A DNA stretch of 64,000 nucleotides from Patiria miniata (taxonomy: Eukaryota > Echinodermata > Asteroidea > Valvatida > Asterinidae): assembly GCF_015706575.1 (NCBI RefSeq), contig NW_024037069.1, positions 43,345,553-43,409,552 on the forward strand, written 5' to 3'. Shown in pieces: positions 50,402 through 63,761 of the stretch. Both the position numbers and the translations under genes were made by a program. The notes beneath the pieces were generated by a model. That model was not told where the DNA came from, made no database searches, and worked only from the letters and a program-made list of their open reading frames with translations. Position 1 is the first letter of the stretch. Every line of letters starts with the position of its first letter.

Positions 50402-53400
50402 CTAGACGAATTTCGACAGGTCGACGACGGGAATCTGGTCCGAGTCACAAAACACACGAGAGTTATCCAAGCCATCCAGCACAACCGCTCTCTTGTGAGG
50501 CCAGGTACCAGACCGACTATATTCGTAGAAGGAGTCGTACAACCTGAGGTGGTGCATACAAATTAAAGGTATTTCATTAATGACAACAGTAGAAACCTTG
50601 CATAGAGCGCCCTCTTGAGCACAGGATTTGTTATTTTAAATTCAGTGATATGAAAGTAAAAGTGTCTAATTATGTTATCACCGACGAACAAAGATCAATC
50701 TGTCATGTTCTGTGTTTGGACCGTTGACAATGTCAATTGTGCACGTTTGGGGCGCAATATACAAAGGGAAAAGAATGCAAAGTGCGCCTATATAGCTTGC
50801 TTCAGAAATCCAGTGTTAAATGTAACAGAAAACCAAGTAGTAACAAGTTTGTAAAATGTATCAGTAAAGGCTACATATTATGGTCGGGATGTCCCATAAG
50901 AAGATGTCTTGATTTAAGCCGTGTAGACTAGGAATTGCAGTTATTATAACTGCGGTGTCCCGTGATAGCACAGCAATCGCGAATGCCAAACATTTCTGGG
51001 GAGATTATTTGCCCATAGAGTTTCGAGCCGTTGTCTGTATTCAACAGACAAATGGTATGGTAAAGGACTTTGAAAAACCGTGCAAAGGTTTCCATGGAAC
51101 CACAGCCGTGCTTGATTTTCACATGCTTCCCCTGCATTTCTGGGTTTAATTCTTGGCTAAGCTCACCCTCTCTTTGCTTCAGAGGAATCACCGTGTTGCC
51201 GGGCGTAAACCTCCTCGAGATCGACCTGTCCAGCCTGATAATTATTCGATTTGATGAAGATGAAGGGCTGTATCTTCCGCAGTCCCTCCACATTGTCGCA
51301 CATAAGTCGTGCCGCGGTAGCCTTCTTAATCTCCTGAATCTGATCTATAAAGTGAAATAAAGTGAACCAAAGGAAGAGACAAAAACTTTAAGCAAATTGG
51401 GATTCCAAAACGACACTATTTTGTGAAAGACACTGTAGTGAAGGCCAGGATGCTAACACAAGCTGACACAATACGTGAACGACACCACGAAGTAACACCG
51501 GTGTCATATGAAAATCCGACTCCTATGAAAATCGGACCCCTTTTCGCTATTATTGGTAAAGCTCTCACACGTGACAGGTCACTCTCCCATAATGATCCTA
51601 AAAATTGCATCTTATCGTACCTACGCATGCACATTACTACCAATGAGTCCACATTTCATGGAGTCGGATATTCACGCTACACCGGAGTGGACTTGAGTTC
51701 ACACTACGCGCGCGTATTTTACAGAACCGAGTGATTTCCGTTTCCACGAAGTACGCCACCCATCTTTATTTCACCAGTTTCAAGGCCTTTATTCATTTGT
51801 TTGTAATCCTACAAAAATACGGATTAATTACATTCCCGTCAAACGTTCTCAAACGTTTTTATCGAAATGGTATTTCCGTATGAGTGTTGTGGCTTGTGAA
51901 AACGAAAATCGTTCGCGCCAGTGTCCGATGTGCGCGCGTCCACTTGGTTGTTACTTCGTGAAACCAACATTTTCCATGAAGCGAACGTAACATGCATAAT
52001 CTTCAAATCAATGAGGGAGCTTCGTGTTGTGTGCACCCGTTGCCTTTATAATAGGATTATAATACAGAGTAATTTACGGGAACAACTTCCATTTTTGATG
52101 TGGCATTGCAACTCACACTAACGCCGTACGCGTTTTTAAAGACGAGGCGTACGCGCATTTTGACATTCCTATTGGTCAAAGGAGCTCGGAGTGGGTGCGT
52201 ACTACCTGAGCGCGACTCAGGCGAATCTGGTGTCAGTGCCACCTCGGAAAATGGTTTTAAATGAATTGGTCCACAAAAAGGACTATTGTGCGGAGAAAAG
52301 TGGTTCAGGAGGATCTGCTATTCTTATTCGGAAATGATAAGAGATCAACTACCTAGCTCTGATTATTTCCCGATTCAATTTATCTGATACAAAAAGTAAC
52401 GCGGTACATGTCCATTTCAAGTCACGTAAATCCTCGTCAAGTCATGAATAATGAAGACATACCTTTTCCATCTTTCGTGCCTTTCGCCTAGATGGATTTG
52501 TGCTTTGATGTTAGACAGTATCTTACTAAAACTCTAAAGAGAGCGTTACAAAGCACTACATTTAATACAAACATGATGATTATGTCATTCGATAAAACCT
52601 ATTCCGTACCTGGAGTGAACTGCTCCGAGTTCTCATAAAAGAAACGATCGCCGAATTTGATTCGATGGAACTGATCGGCAAAGATGCAAGCAAGAAACGG
52701 TCCGACCAGGGTGTTGGGAAGATGGGTCTCAAGCACCGAGCCTACGAATGCATCTACATCCTTCACGTCACTGATGATGCAATGCCATATTTGGGAGAGT
52801 GGAGGTCAACAATTAACAATGGGTGATAATCATCAGGGATTATAATGTTACCGTCTTAAACTAGAACTAGTTTACCTATGCATAAGATGGGATTTTGCAT
52901 CGGGGTGATGCAAATCATATTAGGTTTTGCCATTCACCGATGTATGAATAGCCAATAAGGTGCCAGCTGCTATGTACATCAGATTCGAACTAGCCAACCC
53001 GTTATCTCGGTGGTCGAGTGGTGAGACATCTGTACTAGAAAGCAGGAGGTCGTGGGTTCGAGTCCCACCCGAGTGATCATTTCAAACTTTCACTCGGGAC
53101 GTAATACATTGAGTATACAGTGTTTATACGTCGGTGAAGGGCAAAACCCAATTTCATTTAGAAATTTACTTTCCATATTTACGAAGTGGCCATTCTCTCC
53201 GAAGTAATACATTGCACACGAGAAGGATAATCACTTGAAAAGCCAACGCCCAAAATATAAGCTTTTAATATAAAACCCCTGGCCACCAAATGAAGAAAAT
53301 GCGACGCCGAAGGCACAATTGAAACACCATACTTTTGGTAAATTTTGGGGTACATTTCCTCCTTCTGGATACCGTCCAACCACTACACAAAATGTCGTCC

Positions 53401-56400
53401 ACCTTGTTCGGAAAAGATGTTGTACAGCGCCAGTGCGAGTACACAATGTCAGTGTTGCAAGAAGTCTTGCATACAAGTCTTGCATGAAATCGATCAAAAT
53501 GATAGTTAATATAAACCCCTAAGCTGGTAGAAAGTAGGTATTGGTAATTGGTACTCCCTAGGAGGATAGGAAAAACATGCAAGTGCACAATAAGCTCTGG
53601 CCTTTTTGCAAGAAGTCTCGCATGACAGGCTTGCATGACAGGCTTGCATGACAGGCTTGCATGAAGTTGATCAAAATGATCCCTGCCAGAGCATAAAATG
53701 AAATCGATCACATCGATCCCTTCAAAGAGCGGAAAAATGCGAGGCCAATGGCACATAATGAAAGACCATACTTTGGGTCAATTTTGGGGGGACAGACAGA
53801 CTGGACGACCGACCGACCACCAAGGGACATGTAGAAGCTCCTGCGACAGCTTATATATAACGGAATTGGCTCCTACGGAACACTGAATCGATTTATAGTA
53901 GCTCACTGGATCAGTAACCCGTCCAGATGTCATGATAGGTCTCGTGAAATTATACACTTTTCAATATTTTTGAAGATATTTTTCAATAGCCTAATAAAAA
54001 TATGACAACTTTGAAGAAATTGTCAAAATGAGATTTTACTGGAATATGAAAAGTTCCCGATTCATTTGATCGTTATGCCAAGCACGGACAGTACAGTTTA
54101 TAAGGTTTACATACCTGTATGCTTTCTGGAGGCCTCGGAGATCATCCCACGGCATGACGCCATCATCAATAAGGTCTTGAAAACTATTGATTTCACCCAG
54201 GCCGCAGAAATCCTTCCTGATGGTGGTATAGCTCGGCAAGCCGTGGTCTCTACCTCGTTGGATATCTATTGACACCAGGTCAAACCCATCACTGCGAAAA
54301 AACATACCAAAAACTGAGTTCGGCTGATGTTTTTTTTATGTCATTATGACTGATTTTGTTTGTATTGCTGAAAGTATGGCCTCATTGAGCTCGCAAGTGC
54401 GCTGTGTAACCTAAAGCCAGCCTCAGGTCGACCTGCGATTTGCTAGCACCACGACGGAACTGTTGGCATCAAGCAGAAAAACAATACTCAGGTCACAAAA
54501 CTGAGAAATCGTGTGATTCTCGTGAAACAAGCGGCATCCCGACGCAAAATAATCTCAACCATGCTCATGTCACCCAAGACGCGACGATCCACCACGATTC
54601 CACCGTAGAGACAGTCATGTCACAGTCAATCGGCGACTGAAATGTTCCCGACGGTCGTAGCTCAGACGCAGCTTGATCCTGAAAGGTCAGTCGCCGACTG
54701 ATCTGAGTCGTCGCAAGGTCGACCTGAGGGTGGCTTAACGGCGAGAGCCACGCCACCGGTTTGCACGTGTTTTTCAAATGAGGTATTGAAGATGGGCTCC
54801 ATGAGCCTTGATCGTTTCACGTCCACACCACATTGAAGTACTTTGATGTATATCATTCATGTCACATATAGGCCTATATTTTATTTCTAGACTGGAAGTG
54901 ACTGAATATTCAGAAAACGGGTACAAGGAATTTGTGAATAAGCTTATTTGAGATAATTATGACGGACATAATAAGGGGGCGCGAAAGGCGCACCCAAGCA
55001 AGTAACGTCTCAAAGAGACCAGTCCTAATTGCCCATACTTCAAATTCTTTTAAAAATACTCAAAACTTTCACAGGTGTTCAGGATCCACAGAAAAGAATG
55101 ATGTCAACATGTCTTTCATTTCCGTTCAATTTTTGGTGCGACTTTTTGAGATATTCTTACACAAAGAAGACCGGACCAAAGAACGAATGATATTTCCCAA
55201 ACTGGAAAAGTAGCCATTTTGAAAAGGATCCCTTGACAACATGGCTATATAGCGCCACTTTCGGACCCAATTGCATCCAAAATGCTCAGATTTAAAGCCC
55301 CAAGCCCAGGCAAGAGGTGCAGTGCCATACATATGCGTTCATCCTCCCCCCCCCCCAAATTTAATGGCTCTCGAAACCCTCTAATAAAGAATTTTGAATG
55401 TATAACTTTTATTCATGAGCGCGGCGGACGGGTTTTTTGGGCCTATTTAATAAAGTTTATCCTGGGCTGTTGCTCACTCAGTGTACTTACCCTTCCACTT
55501 CCGGGTCACCAAAAAGATTATTGACGAGGGCGTCCGAGAAACGCCTATCCACGTTGTACATACTCTGCACCGTCATGCCTCTCAGTATGGAGTCGACAGC
55601 GCCATCAGGGATGGACTCGTCGAACATGAACGATGCGTTGAAGAACGCCTCACTCATGGGAATCCGAGGAAGTTTGCGCATATAATTCTTGGTTGCGCGT
55701 ACGTAGTGAAACGGGACTTGCGTGTGTCCGAAGCGGAAGGCAGCCGCAGCGAATAGGTTGGATACGGATGCGTCTACGTCCGGGTCGTACTCGTACGGTG
55801 CGTTTGGTGAAAGGTTCTTAGATGTGTACAACTCCTCTCCGATGATCAACGGTAGGTACTCGTTGAAGATGATATGCTGCCACTTTGCTCCCAGAATCTT
55901 ACGCGCCTTCTGGTAGACCTCTTCGGCGGGCAGCAAAGGGTCAAGCCTGCGGAGTTCTTCGGCAATGCGGTTGTGTTCTCGTAAGAAGAGCGTTTGGAGT
56001 GCGGTTATACCGGGCTGTTCCGCAGCGCGGTGGTCGCCGGCCTTACCGCACCAGATTCCCGCTGCCTCGTCCACTCCAGCACACCCTTTCAAATCTTTGT
56101 CCGGTGGCAGTAACTCTCGGCCCGTCATTTTATCGGTGAGGTGTTTCATCGATCCGGACTCTGCGGTAGAAGGCATGAATGATCTTTCCTTAGAAGAGGC
56201 TTTTTGTGGAAGACGTTCAAGGCTGAATTCGCTCAAGGTATGTGGTAACAACAAATAAGATTCAAAGACGGGCACAAGGGTCTGTTAGCCCTGTACTCAA
56301 AGAGCACACCTGGGTCGGTGCGATAGAGGAACGTGTCACGCAAGATCTAATCTGACGGCATCAACAAGGGATGCAAGTTGGCAATGCTTTTGGGGATTTG

Positions 56401-59400
56401 GCCTTCATCAAGGTTGTATCAATAAACGCTGTATGCTCAGTGCTGGCCGAGCCAGCTCGGGTGGGACTCGAACCCACGACTTCCTGCATTCTAGTACAGA
56501 CGTCTTAACTTCTCGACCACCGAGCTAGAGGAGTCAAGAATCCGGTTCGAATCTGTATAGCAGCAGGTACCGCAAAGAATGATTGGTGGTGGTAGGTGTG
56601 TTGCTTTTTGTTGATGTAAGTATAACAAAGGGCCCAGGTGATGCCAGATAAATTCATATCTTGTCAATGATTTAAATCGTGTCAAAGAAGGAAATGTTGT
56701 TATGAAAAGATCACTGATCACCATACATGCGTGCTGTAGGCTATCAGCTTCGGTCCAAAAATTTGGCCACTGGTATCAAATGATTGAAAAGAGCAATGTT
56801 CATAGCGATTTTTGGCAATACACATCTAGAATTGGAAAATGTGCGATAGCTTTGTAGTGTGAGCGTTGGCAGTTTTTTTGGTGTTATAACTTTTAATTTT
56901 TTTTTCAAAATGGCCGCCAATATGCTTGAACAGGATTAATAATATGTGGTTACAAGCATTGTTTTGGCTGCCATTATTTTGTTTTTTAAAGTGATAGCAC
57001 CCAAAAAGCTGCCACTGCTTCAATGCTATCATTTATTTTCCAACTACAGGGGTGCATATAATATACCTTGCCAAAAATCACATTAACCATTATTCCCCTC
57101 ATTTGATACCGATCCCCCGGCTGATGGCCTACTATGCATGCTTTATGTTTCGGACTTTTGATCAAGCGTACACAATATTGTAGGCTAAAGTAGGCTTTGT
57201 GATTAATAACAACAAAAAAATAATAAAAAACACAGCTCGCTTCTCGACTAGATTTTAGATATTTCTGGTCGAATGCAATGACGCCCCGAGGCCCCGACGA
57301 AAGAAAAATATCTCCGTTGACGTCTTGTTTAACCAGCCCACTAAAGTCCCAGTCACCATTCACGGTCGGAGTTACGAATATCCACGGTTTACTAAGAATC
57401 AATCGATCACGATGAACCATCGAGATTCGTGGAGAAATCGACTTTCTAAGAATGCACTACGGTTTCAGGACGGATAGCCACGACTGTCCTAAGGTTTCTC
57501 TTCGAGTACACCACGGTTTGTCAATTATATAGACGGATTGGTGAAGAATCTTGACAGTATTACTAAGAATAATGACGTTAAGAATAATGACGATTGTCTG
57601 CGATTGGGCCACGGGTGACCAAGGTTCTACTACGAATAAAGCATACGTATTCGTATTACAACCTTAGCAGAATCCTAGCATATCCGGGCATATCCGTAGG
57701 ACATTTGTATCGAAATCATAGAGATTTCTACCACGACTGAGCTACGAATCTCAAAGAATATGTACGAATAGCCACGACTACGAATTAGTACGGTTGTCCT
57801 ACAGATGTCCCACAGTTGCACTACGGATTGATTTTTATGGCAATTCACCACTGAACAGTTTAAAGATTTTGCAGCCCCTCCACCTCCACGAATACCCAAG
57901 GAAGATGACGGATAACCGGACCACGGAGGTACTAAGGATGAACACGGTACTCCCGGAGGTTTATCACGAATTTTAAATAGTGGATATCCGGAGCCCCAAA
58001 CTGTGAATGTGTGACTAGGGCTTATTACCAAGCAACCAACCAACCTCCCAATCGTACACAACTGGAGCCTATTCTACGGCACTGGCTCATCGGAAACTGG
58101 GATAAGCACTGAGTAACAACCTGTGTAATTTAATGTTCTTTCTTAATGATTTTTGCTGTGTACTTTCATGTGTTGTTGTGAAAAACTTAGTAGCTCCGGT
58201 GTAAAGAACATTGACTCGGGGAATGACCGGGACACACTTAAGACACTATACACAGAAGGTTATTTACTAAATCGACCAACGAAAAAAGGCTTTTATCGCC
58301 ACTTTACTAAATTTTCTAATTAACTTTCACTTTTTTTCGGCGTCAACCAATTTCCAGAGGCTAAATTCTGATGGTAGTTTAGGTGAGCTATTGTAATGAA
58401 TTTTAGCCAGCGGCTGGGTAGCTTGTGCTTGCCGGTAATTTAACAAGCTGTTAATTCCTGACGTTTCTATCGTAAAAGAAGTAAAATACATTAACTCGGG
58501 AAAAACGGAATATTCATCGAGTATACAAAATTCCATCTGAAAGAGTAATTATAGGCCCACTCTTTCACTTTTAAGCTGTAATTTGAGTGCCAGGACAATA
58601 CTGACATGGGATACTTGATGATAATTGCTATAGCTCGTGATACGTGAACTTCTGGAGTTGAACCATTGACTTTTATACGTTGGTCAAGGACTAAACCCAA
58701 CTATAGAAAAGCTGCGAGCGTTGTTCTGCATTGCAGCGTCATCAGGAAAAATATTATATGAAATTGTGCTTGCAAAGACGAGTCTTAGGCAAAGTAGCAC
58801 TATATTTCATTTTCATCGGTTCCCACTTTGGTTCGTGAAAATTGGGCAGACCGGAGGAAGAATGCTACCATTAACACTCAAAATGTAACAGTTTACCGGC
58901 GAAGGTTTACATGATCCAGTGGTCGGAAAATATCCGCTTTGACAAAACATGGCAAACAATTCTCCCTAAAGCCCTTAGGTTTCCATATGGTCGTGAGGGA
59001 CGCTGACAAGCACGCAAAAAGGTGAACACGCAGACTGCCGGGTATATATGACGGTTCGTGACGTCATCCCACCAACAAACAATGAAAATAAGTGGCGTCC
59101 AGATCTTTGCAACTTTCCTGTACAAATATTTTTGGACGGTTTTAAACTGTATAATAAGGCTGTCCTGACCCTTCACTTATACACTGCAATAGGTTCCAAA
59201 CGTCTGACGTCAAAGTATCACGTGACCACGCGGTTCCCAGCGTTCCACCATTGCGGTGGGCAAGCGTTTGGTTACCATGTCGTGCGTTATAAAGTAGAAA
59301 GTAGGGATTGCTTTCACGTGTAAAACCGCGAATTCCTTATTATTGGCATAACGGGCACTATACCTGTGTCGCATACGGTCATACATAATCGTAACGACCC

Positions 59401-62400
59401 AGCATTGGGTACTGGCTAAATGTTTTCAGGACAATGAAAACGATTGAATTTTCGTTGAATTGAAATGGGATTAAAGACGTACATTCATATTCAGACAAAA
59501 ATGAACGACTGATTTTTAGAAGTGAATGAACATTTCAGGAAATTGGCCAAAATGATTGAATTTTCGTTGAATTGAAATGGGATTAAAGACGTACATTCAT
59601 ATTGAGACAAAAATGAAAGACTGACTTTTAGAAGTGAATAAACATTTCAGGAAATTGGCCGGGAAAACATCTGATCGTTTGGAAATGTAGGCGATGAAAC
59701 GTTTCCATGCATCTGCTTTGCATTGTGGATCCCGCCTGCAACGCTCTCTGCGTCTCACAATTCTATTTGGTAAATTATTTCCTTATAGCCTAATGTATGT
59801 GCGGAAGATTATAATGCTTATGAAAAAGGTACCAGTGCGGTAAAAATTAGTTTTTAGGCCTACGTACCATCCTTCAGTTCAGCTGCCAAAGCGTCATCAG
59901 AACCATAGACGAAGGACGCGTCTAGATACGACGTAATGAAATTGGTTTGTTGACGAACTCCCATGGAATCCACTTCATATTTTGATCTGCGAATGTTGAA
60001 GCAAGGTTGCTTGCCGCCAAATACTGGGTCTGACTCGTCGATCATGATGGGGAAACACTCGCCCTCCTCCGAGCAATCTGAACAGTCAACTGTGGTGCAG
60101 AAAGGGTATAAAAAAAAGGGGGGGGGGTAATTATACATAAGTATCCATAAAAGCAAGGAAACTAATTCATAGTCTGTTAGAAACTGGAAACCAAACCAAA
60201 GTCATTATCTGAAAAAAAAAAATCGCCAGGTCAATTAATAATATACTGAAATAGTGTAAAACAACACAGCGGACGTCGAATTCAAACTCATGAATATCGC
60301 AGACAACTATCACCTGGAAGGCGATTAAACCAAATCGCACGAGAACTAAGTAATCAGCGAATATCGATACTCGTGGACAGACTTACTATTAACTTCAATT
60401 GGCCTATTTGTATACACAAAATCTAGCAAATGGCTAGTTTGAAGAGTACTCTGACTTCATAGGACGAAAGCAATGTTCAGCGATGGACATAACCATGCGG
60501 GATGCAATACAAGTACACAAAGCCAGGTGGGATTGAAATATAATTTACGCTGGTCATTCTATAAGGGTCCAAAGTGACATATTTCTTGTTCCTATTGTTA
60601 ACTTTGTAATTTGCCATTCAAGTAACCATAAGAATGACTTCCAACGATTTTTTATTTGTTGGGTAGGTATCTTGCTGTTCATCACAATCACTCTCGAGGA
60701 AGATTTATAAGAATTATCAAATTGCATATATGCTAGATGTAACAGGAGCAAGAAAAAAGTCTGACACATGTAGCAAACACTATAATCCAAACCCTTGCAC
60801 ACAACTTCCATTTATAATATTAGTCCTCGCAACACATATACCAAGCATACATTGCAGAGATCTTTAAGGTACCTGTTTTGGCCCCAAATAGATATACATG
60901 AGTAAATATCTCGTGTATTCGTTGTTACTAAATTAAAAAAAAATCCCCAAAATCCTCAAAGATTGCTGCCGAGAGTGAATGGTCTATACTTTACCTTGTG
61001 GGGAATGGCTTGCCGACACGTCGTGATCCGCTAGCTGTCCAATATTCATCCCCATCTGAGTGAAATCTCTGACCATTCTACGGTGGGTGTTGAAGACAGT
61101 TCGGCTGACATCACGGGCGTTGGGTAACGGTCCGCCACTCACTGACAACGTGCGTGGCTCAGACAGTCCTAAGGGATTAAGAGGAGTATTTCTGTACCAC
61201 TTTTCACATTACATAGTAATGTTGCTCTCCCCGTGCTATTTTCGAAACAAGATATTTTTAAAAATGCTTTGTGTTATGTGATGTAAAAGCTGTTCCTTTT
61301 TTGCTTAAGATATTAAACAAGAAAAATCCGTCCACGTTAAATTAGGCAGAAATGAATTCACAAAATGTTCGGCCCGACGGTGGCCCAATTCGGGTATTTT
61401 TTGTGTGCCTTAACAGAGGCGCAACATTAGTTGGACTCGAAAACCTAGAGCGTTGCAGATACTCAAAATCGATAATAAGACAATTTCATTGATAAAACAT
61501 ACAATGCCGATACAGTGCAGTGGAAATGAAACATCATTGGCCATTGTGCCATTTACAAATTCCTTATGCCCAAGCCAGTGTGATGTCCACGCTGTTTCCT
61601 TTTTAAACATTTTAAAGAACACTTTTATCAAAAAAATGTTCTATCGTATGTCGCTATAATGTTAACCACACGGTGTTATCGAGGATATTGTGTTGGTGGT
61701 TTTCTTTCGGGACTTACCGTCGTCATAAGCATTGATCTCCGGGATCCGTTTCTGTGCTGTGCCCGCGGACCCTTGAGTCGACTTTGCGACATTGTTGCAA
61801 GTACCGTCTATCGTGCGGTACCCGTATGGGGTCGTATCGCATGTCTCTTCTTCACCAAGGATTTCCCGGATTTGCAAGATCCGTTTCTCCAATTCCCCAG
61901 CCGATAACCTACAACAATTGCGAATCTGTATTAAACACTTGTAAATGGCACATGAACTCGTCAAACGGCTCAGCCTCTATTCACAATAATTATAGAGGTA
62001 TCGATAACAATGAGAACCATTATGGCTATAATACAATAATTATAAGACGTTAGATTTGGTGCGCGTATACGGGATATGTACGCAACACGGAAAAGTTACA
62101 AGTTATATATCAACGTTTGGACTTGAAGGAGCTTGCATGAATGCAAGTAGTACCGTAGTCGGATCTGTCTGATATGCGAATCCCTTGTTTGACGTGTAAC
62201 TAATCAATCAATCAATCAACTGCAGGTGTTGGTTAAACCATATCCACTTCTTGGCTGCAACGCCTGGGAAAATACCAAAAATTATCAAACATGGCCCCCA
62301 GCAATAACCCTGACTTAGGCCCAACCAAATTCTTCAAAAAGTCCCAATGTCTATTTCACGTCTTAATGAAAATCATTTGATATTGCCGATATCTCGTTAC

Positions 62401-63761
62401 AGGAATTTGACTTACAATTGACGGAAGGCGCCCTCACTGTCTTCCAGCTTCCTCAGGTACATCTCAAGTTTCCTTTTGTTCACAGGCGATCGTTTACGGC
62501 TGTTGAACTGGCCCAACAAGACATCTGGAGTTCGATCTATAGTTGTTTGTGAAAGGGGCATTGTTTCCTATCAGGGAGTTTTACAGAAAAGTGCAGGTGT
62601 TGCGTATAAAACACCATTACACCTACATCTTTTTTTTTTATAGCAATGACCACGAACAGGTAAAATCGCCAAAAGAAAGTCTAGTGGTAGACTGCCTCAG
62701 ATACATCAAAGCGAACATGGTGCTCAATATCAATGTCAGAATGAAGAATTTTTTTTTTTCATTTGAAAAAAACAAAACAAGACCACAATTTTTCTTCTGA
62801 GAGCCAGCGGTAAAACTGTCAAGGCAATTCAATCGTTAAGTTTGAGTTAATGGATGGTCATGGTTGAAGCATGATAATAAACACGTTTCACCCCAATTTT
62901 TATTACCTATAAAATACTCAATAAATGGGAAACATAAATTTGACACCCCATTTATTTTGTTTCAATGTGAGAGAAGAGGCAAAACGTTCGTGACGGTATC
63001 GGCTGGTGACCAGCAAATACTTTAATGAGCAAATATTTGGACGAAACAACAGGTATTTCATCATATTGAAGATTATGATCGAAGATTTGTTTCCTTGACA
63101 CCTACCTTTGTTTTCATCGTCAGTCGATCGTTTGCTGTTGAAGTCGCTCAACAAGACATCCGGGTTCCGATCTTGGGTTAAAAGAGAAACGAAATTGAAC
63201 CACGAGAGCAGAATCAAAAGTTAAATAAAGTCAGGACTTTGATGGTTTGACGAAGTTTGCTGTGATAAAAAAAAGAGAAAATCAATTTAACTCGAAGCGG
63301 GCGGGGTCCGTACCTAAAACATAAATTATGAAAGACAAAAAGGATTCAAAACGGTCTTTTTGGTACCGGTACCAACTTAAAGTTCTCGAACAGTTATTGT
63401 CTTATACATATCACAATAAAATTCTCTTTCAAAAAAAGCTTAACACTTTTTACTTCTCAAAATATATAGAAGTCCCTGCATGGAATCTCTTTGCAAACCG
63501 AAATACTTAGAAATGCACGGAATATTTTCCCCCTTTGGCAGCATAGGTTGTTGCGCGTCTACAACAAATCTACTTGGTATAATTATGACGACAGTTGTCA
63601 GGACAGTGTTTCTTTTTATAAAAACAAAATACAAACCATTTGAGTAAGTTGCGGTATTTTCATCTCTGAGGAGAAGATCCTCCAAATCTTCCAGACTTTT
63701 CAGGTCCTCGTTCAATAACGTACAACAAACAGATGAAGCCAGGAGCACTATCAAAAGTAGC
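50402..63761 (-). CDS. Secreted animal haem peroxidase, ovoperoxidase-like (5' end beyond window)
   Basis: Peroxidase-cyclooxygenase family enzyme that oxidises substrates with H2O2. Exons: 63637-63761, 63106-63171, 62416-62536, 61718-61908, 60995-61168, 59868-60089, 55491-56160, 54115-54291, 52610-52770, 51167-51344 and 50402-50543; stop TAG at 50404-50402. They give about 741 aa with every splice phase consistent. Order: hydrophobic leader [13 protein letters not shown], basic-site-rich propeptide, [10 protein letters not shown], distal His in [21 protein letters not shown], catalytic Arg and Glu in [21 protein letters not shown], proximal His in [21 protein letters not shown], then a C-terminal tail. 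The first listed exon has an AG acceptor and no ATG, so a short upstream exon is expected past base 64000. Ovoperoxidase (fertilisation-envelope cross-linking in sea urchins) is my guess from length and layout; a general peroxidasin-like enzyme is possible. Confidence 0.94.
52960..53147 (+). mobile_element. tRNA-Ser-like SINE, copy 2
   Basis: Very similar to copy 1 over the full length; lies in a peroxidase intron. Confidence 0.85.
53275..53800. repeat. Diverged direct repeat with a 14-base minisatellite
   Basis: About 70 bases at 53285-53360 recur at 53735-53800 (CACCATACTTTTGGT, TTTTGGGG). Between them GACAGGCTTGCAT repeats three times near 53625-53665. Confidence 0.7.
55491..56160 (-). 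CDS. Peroxidase large catalytic exon
   Basis: A 670-base exon with the acceptor CCGCAG at 56161-56166, chosen because its phase joins the upstream exon (ELKD-ESGSMKH). It carries [10 protein letters not shown], the catalytic Arg and Glu of [23 protein letters not shown], the proximal His in FRFGHTQVP, and [11 protein letters not shown] at the end. The frame stays open 115 bases upstream, but acceptors there have the wrong phase. Confidence 0.93.
56397..56573 (-). mobile_element. tRNA-Ser-like SINE, copy 3
   Basis: Inverted and more diverged copy, just upstream of the large peroxidase exon. Confidence 0.8.
57250..57990. repeat. Degenerate short-word array in a peroxidase intron
   Basis: On the minus strand, words such as ATTCGTAG, ATTCTTAG, CCGTGGT and GTCGTGG recur at irregular spacing for about 700 bases. 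There is no fixed period and no recognisable coding product, although one frame is open for 128 codons. Confidence 0.55.
59430..59665. repeat. Tandemly doubled half-element in a peroxidase intron
   Basis: Two consecutive copies of about 107 bases (ATTGAATTTTCGTTGAATTG to AGGAAATTGGCC) of one arm of the 29696-30235 family. Confidence 0.8.
60995..61168 (-). CDS. Peroxidase exon with distal haem pocket
   Basis: Encodes [16 protein letters not shown] and ends [18 protein letters not shown]. The Asp-His pair of ADHD corresponds to the haem-linked Asp and distal His of mammalian peroxidases. Most relatives have Trp before GQ; here it is Ile. Confidence 0.92.
62416..62536 (-). CDS. Peroxidase propeptide exon, copy 2 of a repeated motif
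   Basis: Reads [18 protein letters not shown] and continues with a Lys/Arg-rich helix, [16 protein letters not shown]. It is a paralogue of the exon at 63106-63171. The RKR cluster is a plausible proprotein cleavage site. Confidence 0.88.
63106..63171 (-). CDS. Peroxidase propeptide exon, copy 1 of a repeated motif
   Basis: A 66-base exon, phase 1 at both ends, reading [20 protein letters not shown]. Because it is symmetric it can be skipped without loss of frame. Confidence 0.88.

Noticed and set aside
56161..56275. Longer 5' extension of the large peroxidase exon
   Set aside because: The frame is open, but the available acceptors have phase 0 or 2 while the upstream exon ends in phase 1; the acceptor just right of 56160 fits.
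57675..58061. 128-codon minus-strand open frame
   Set aside because: Composition follows the degenerate word array; no peroxidase or other motif and no matching splice phase.
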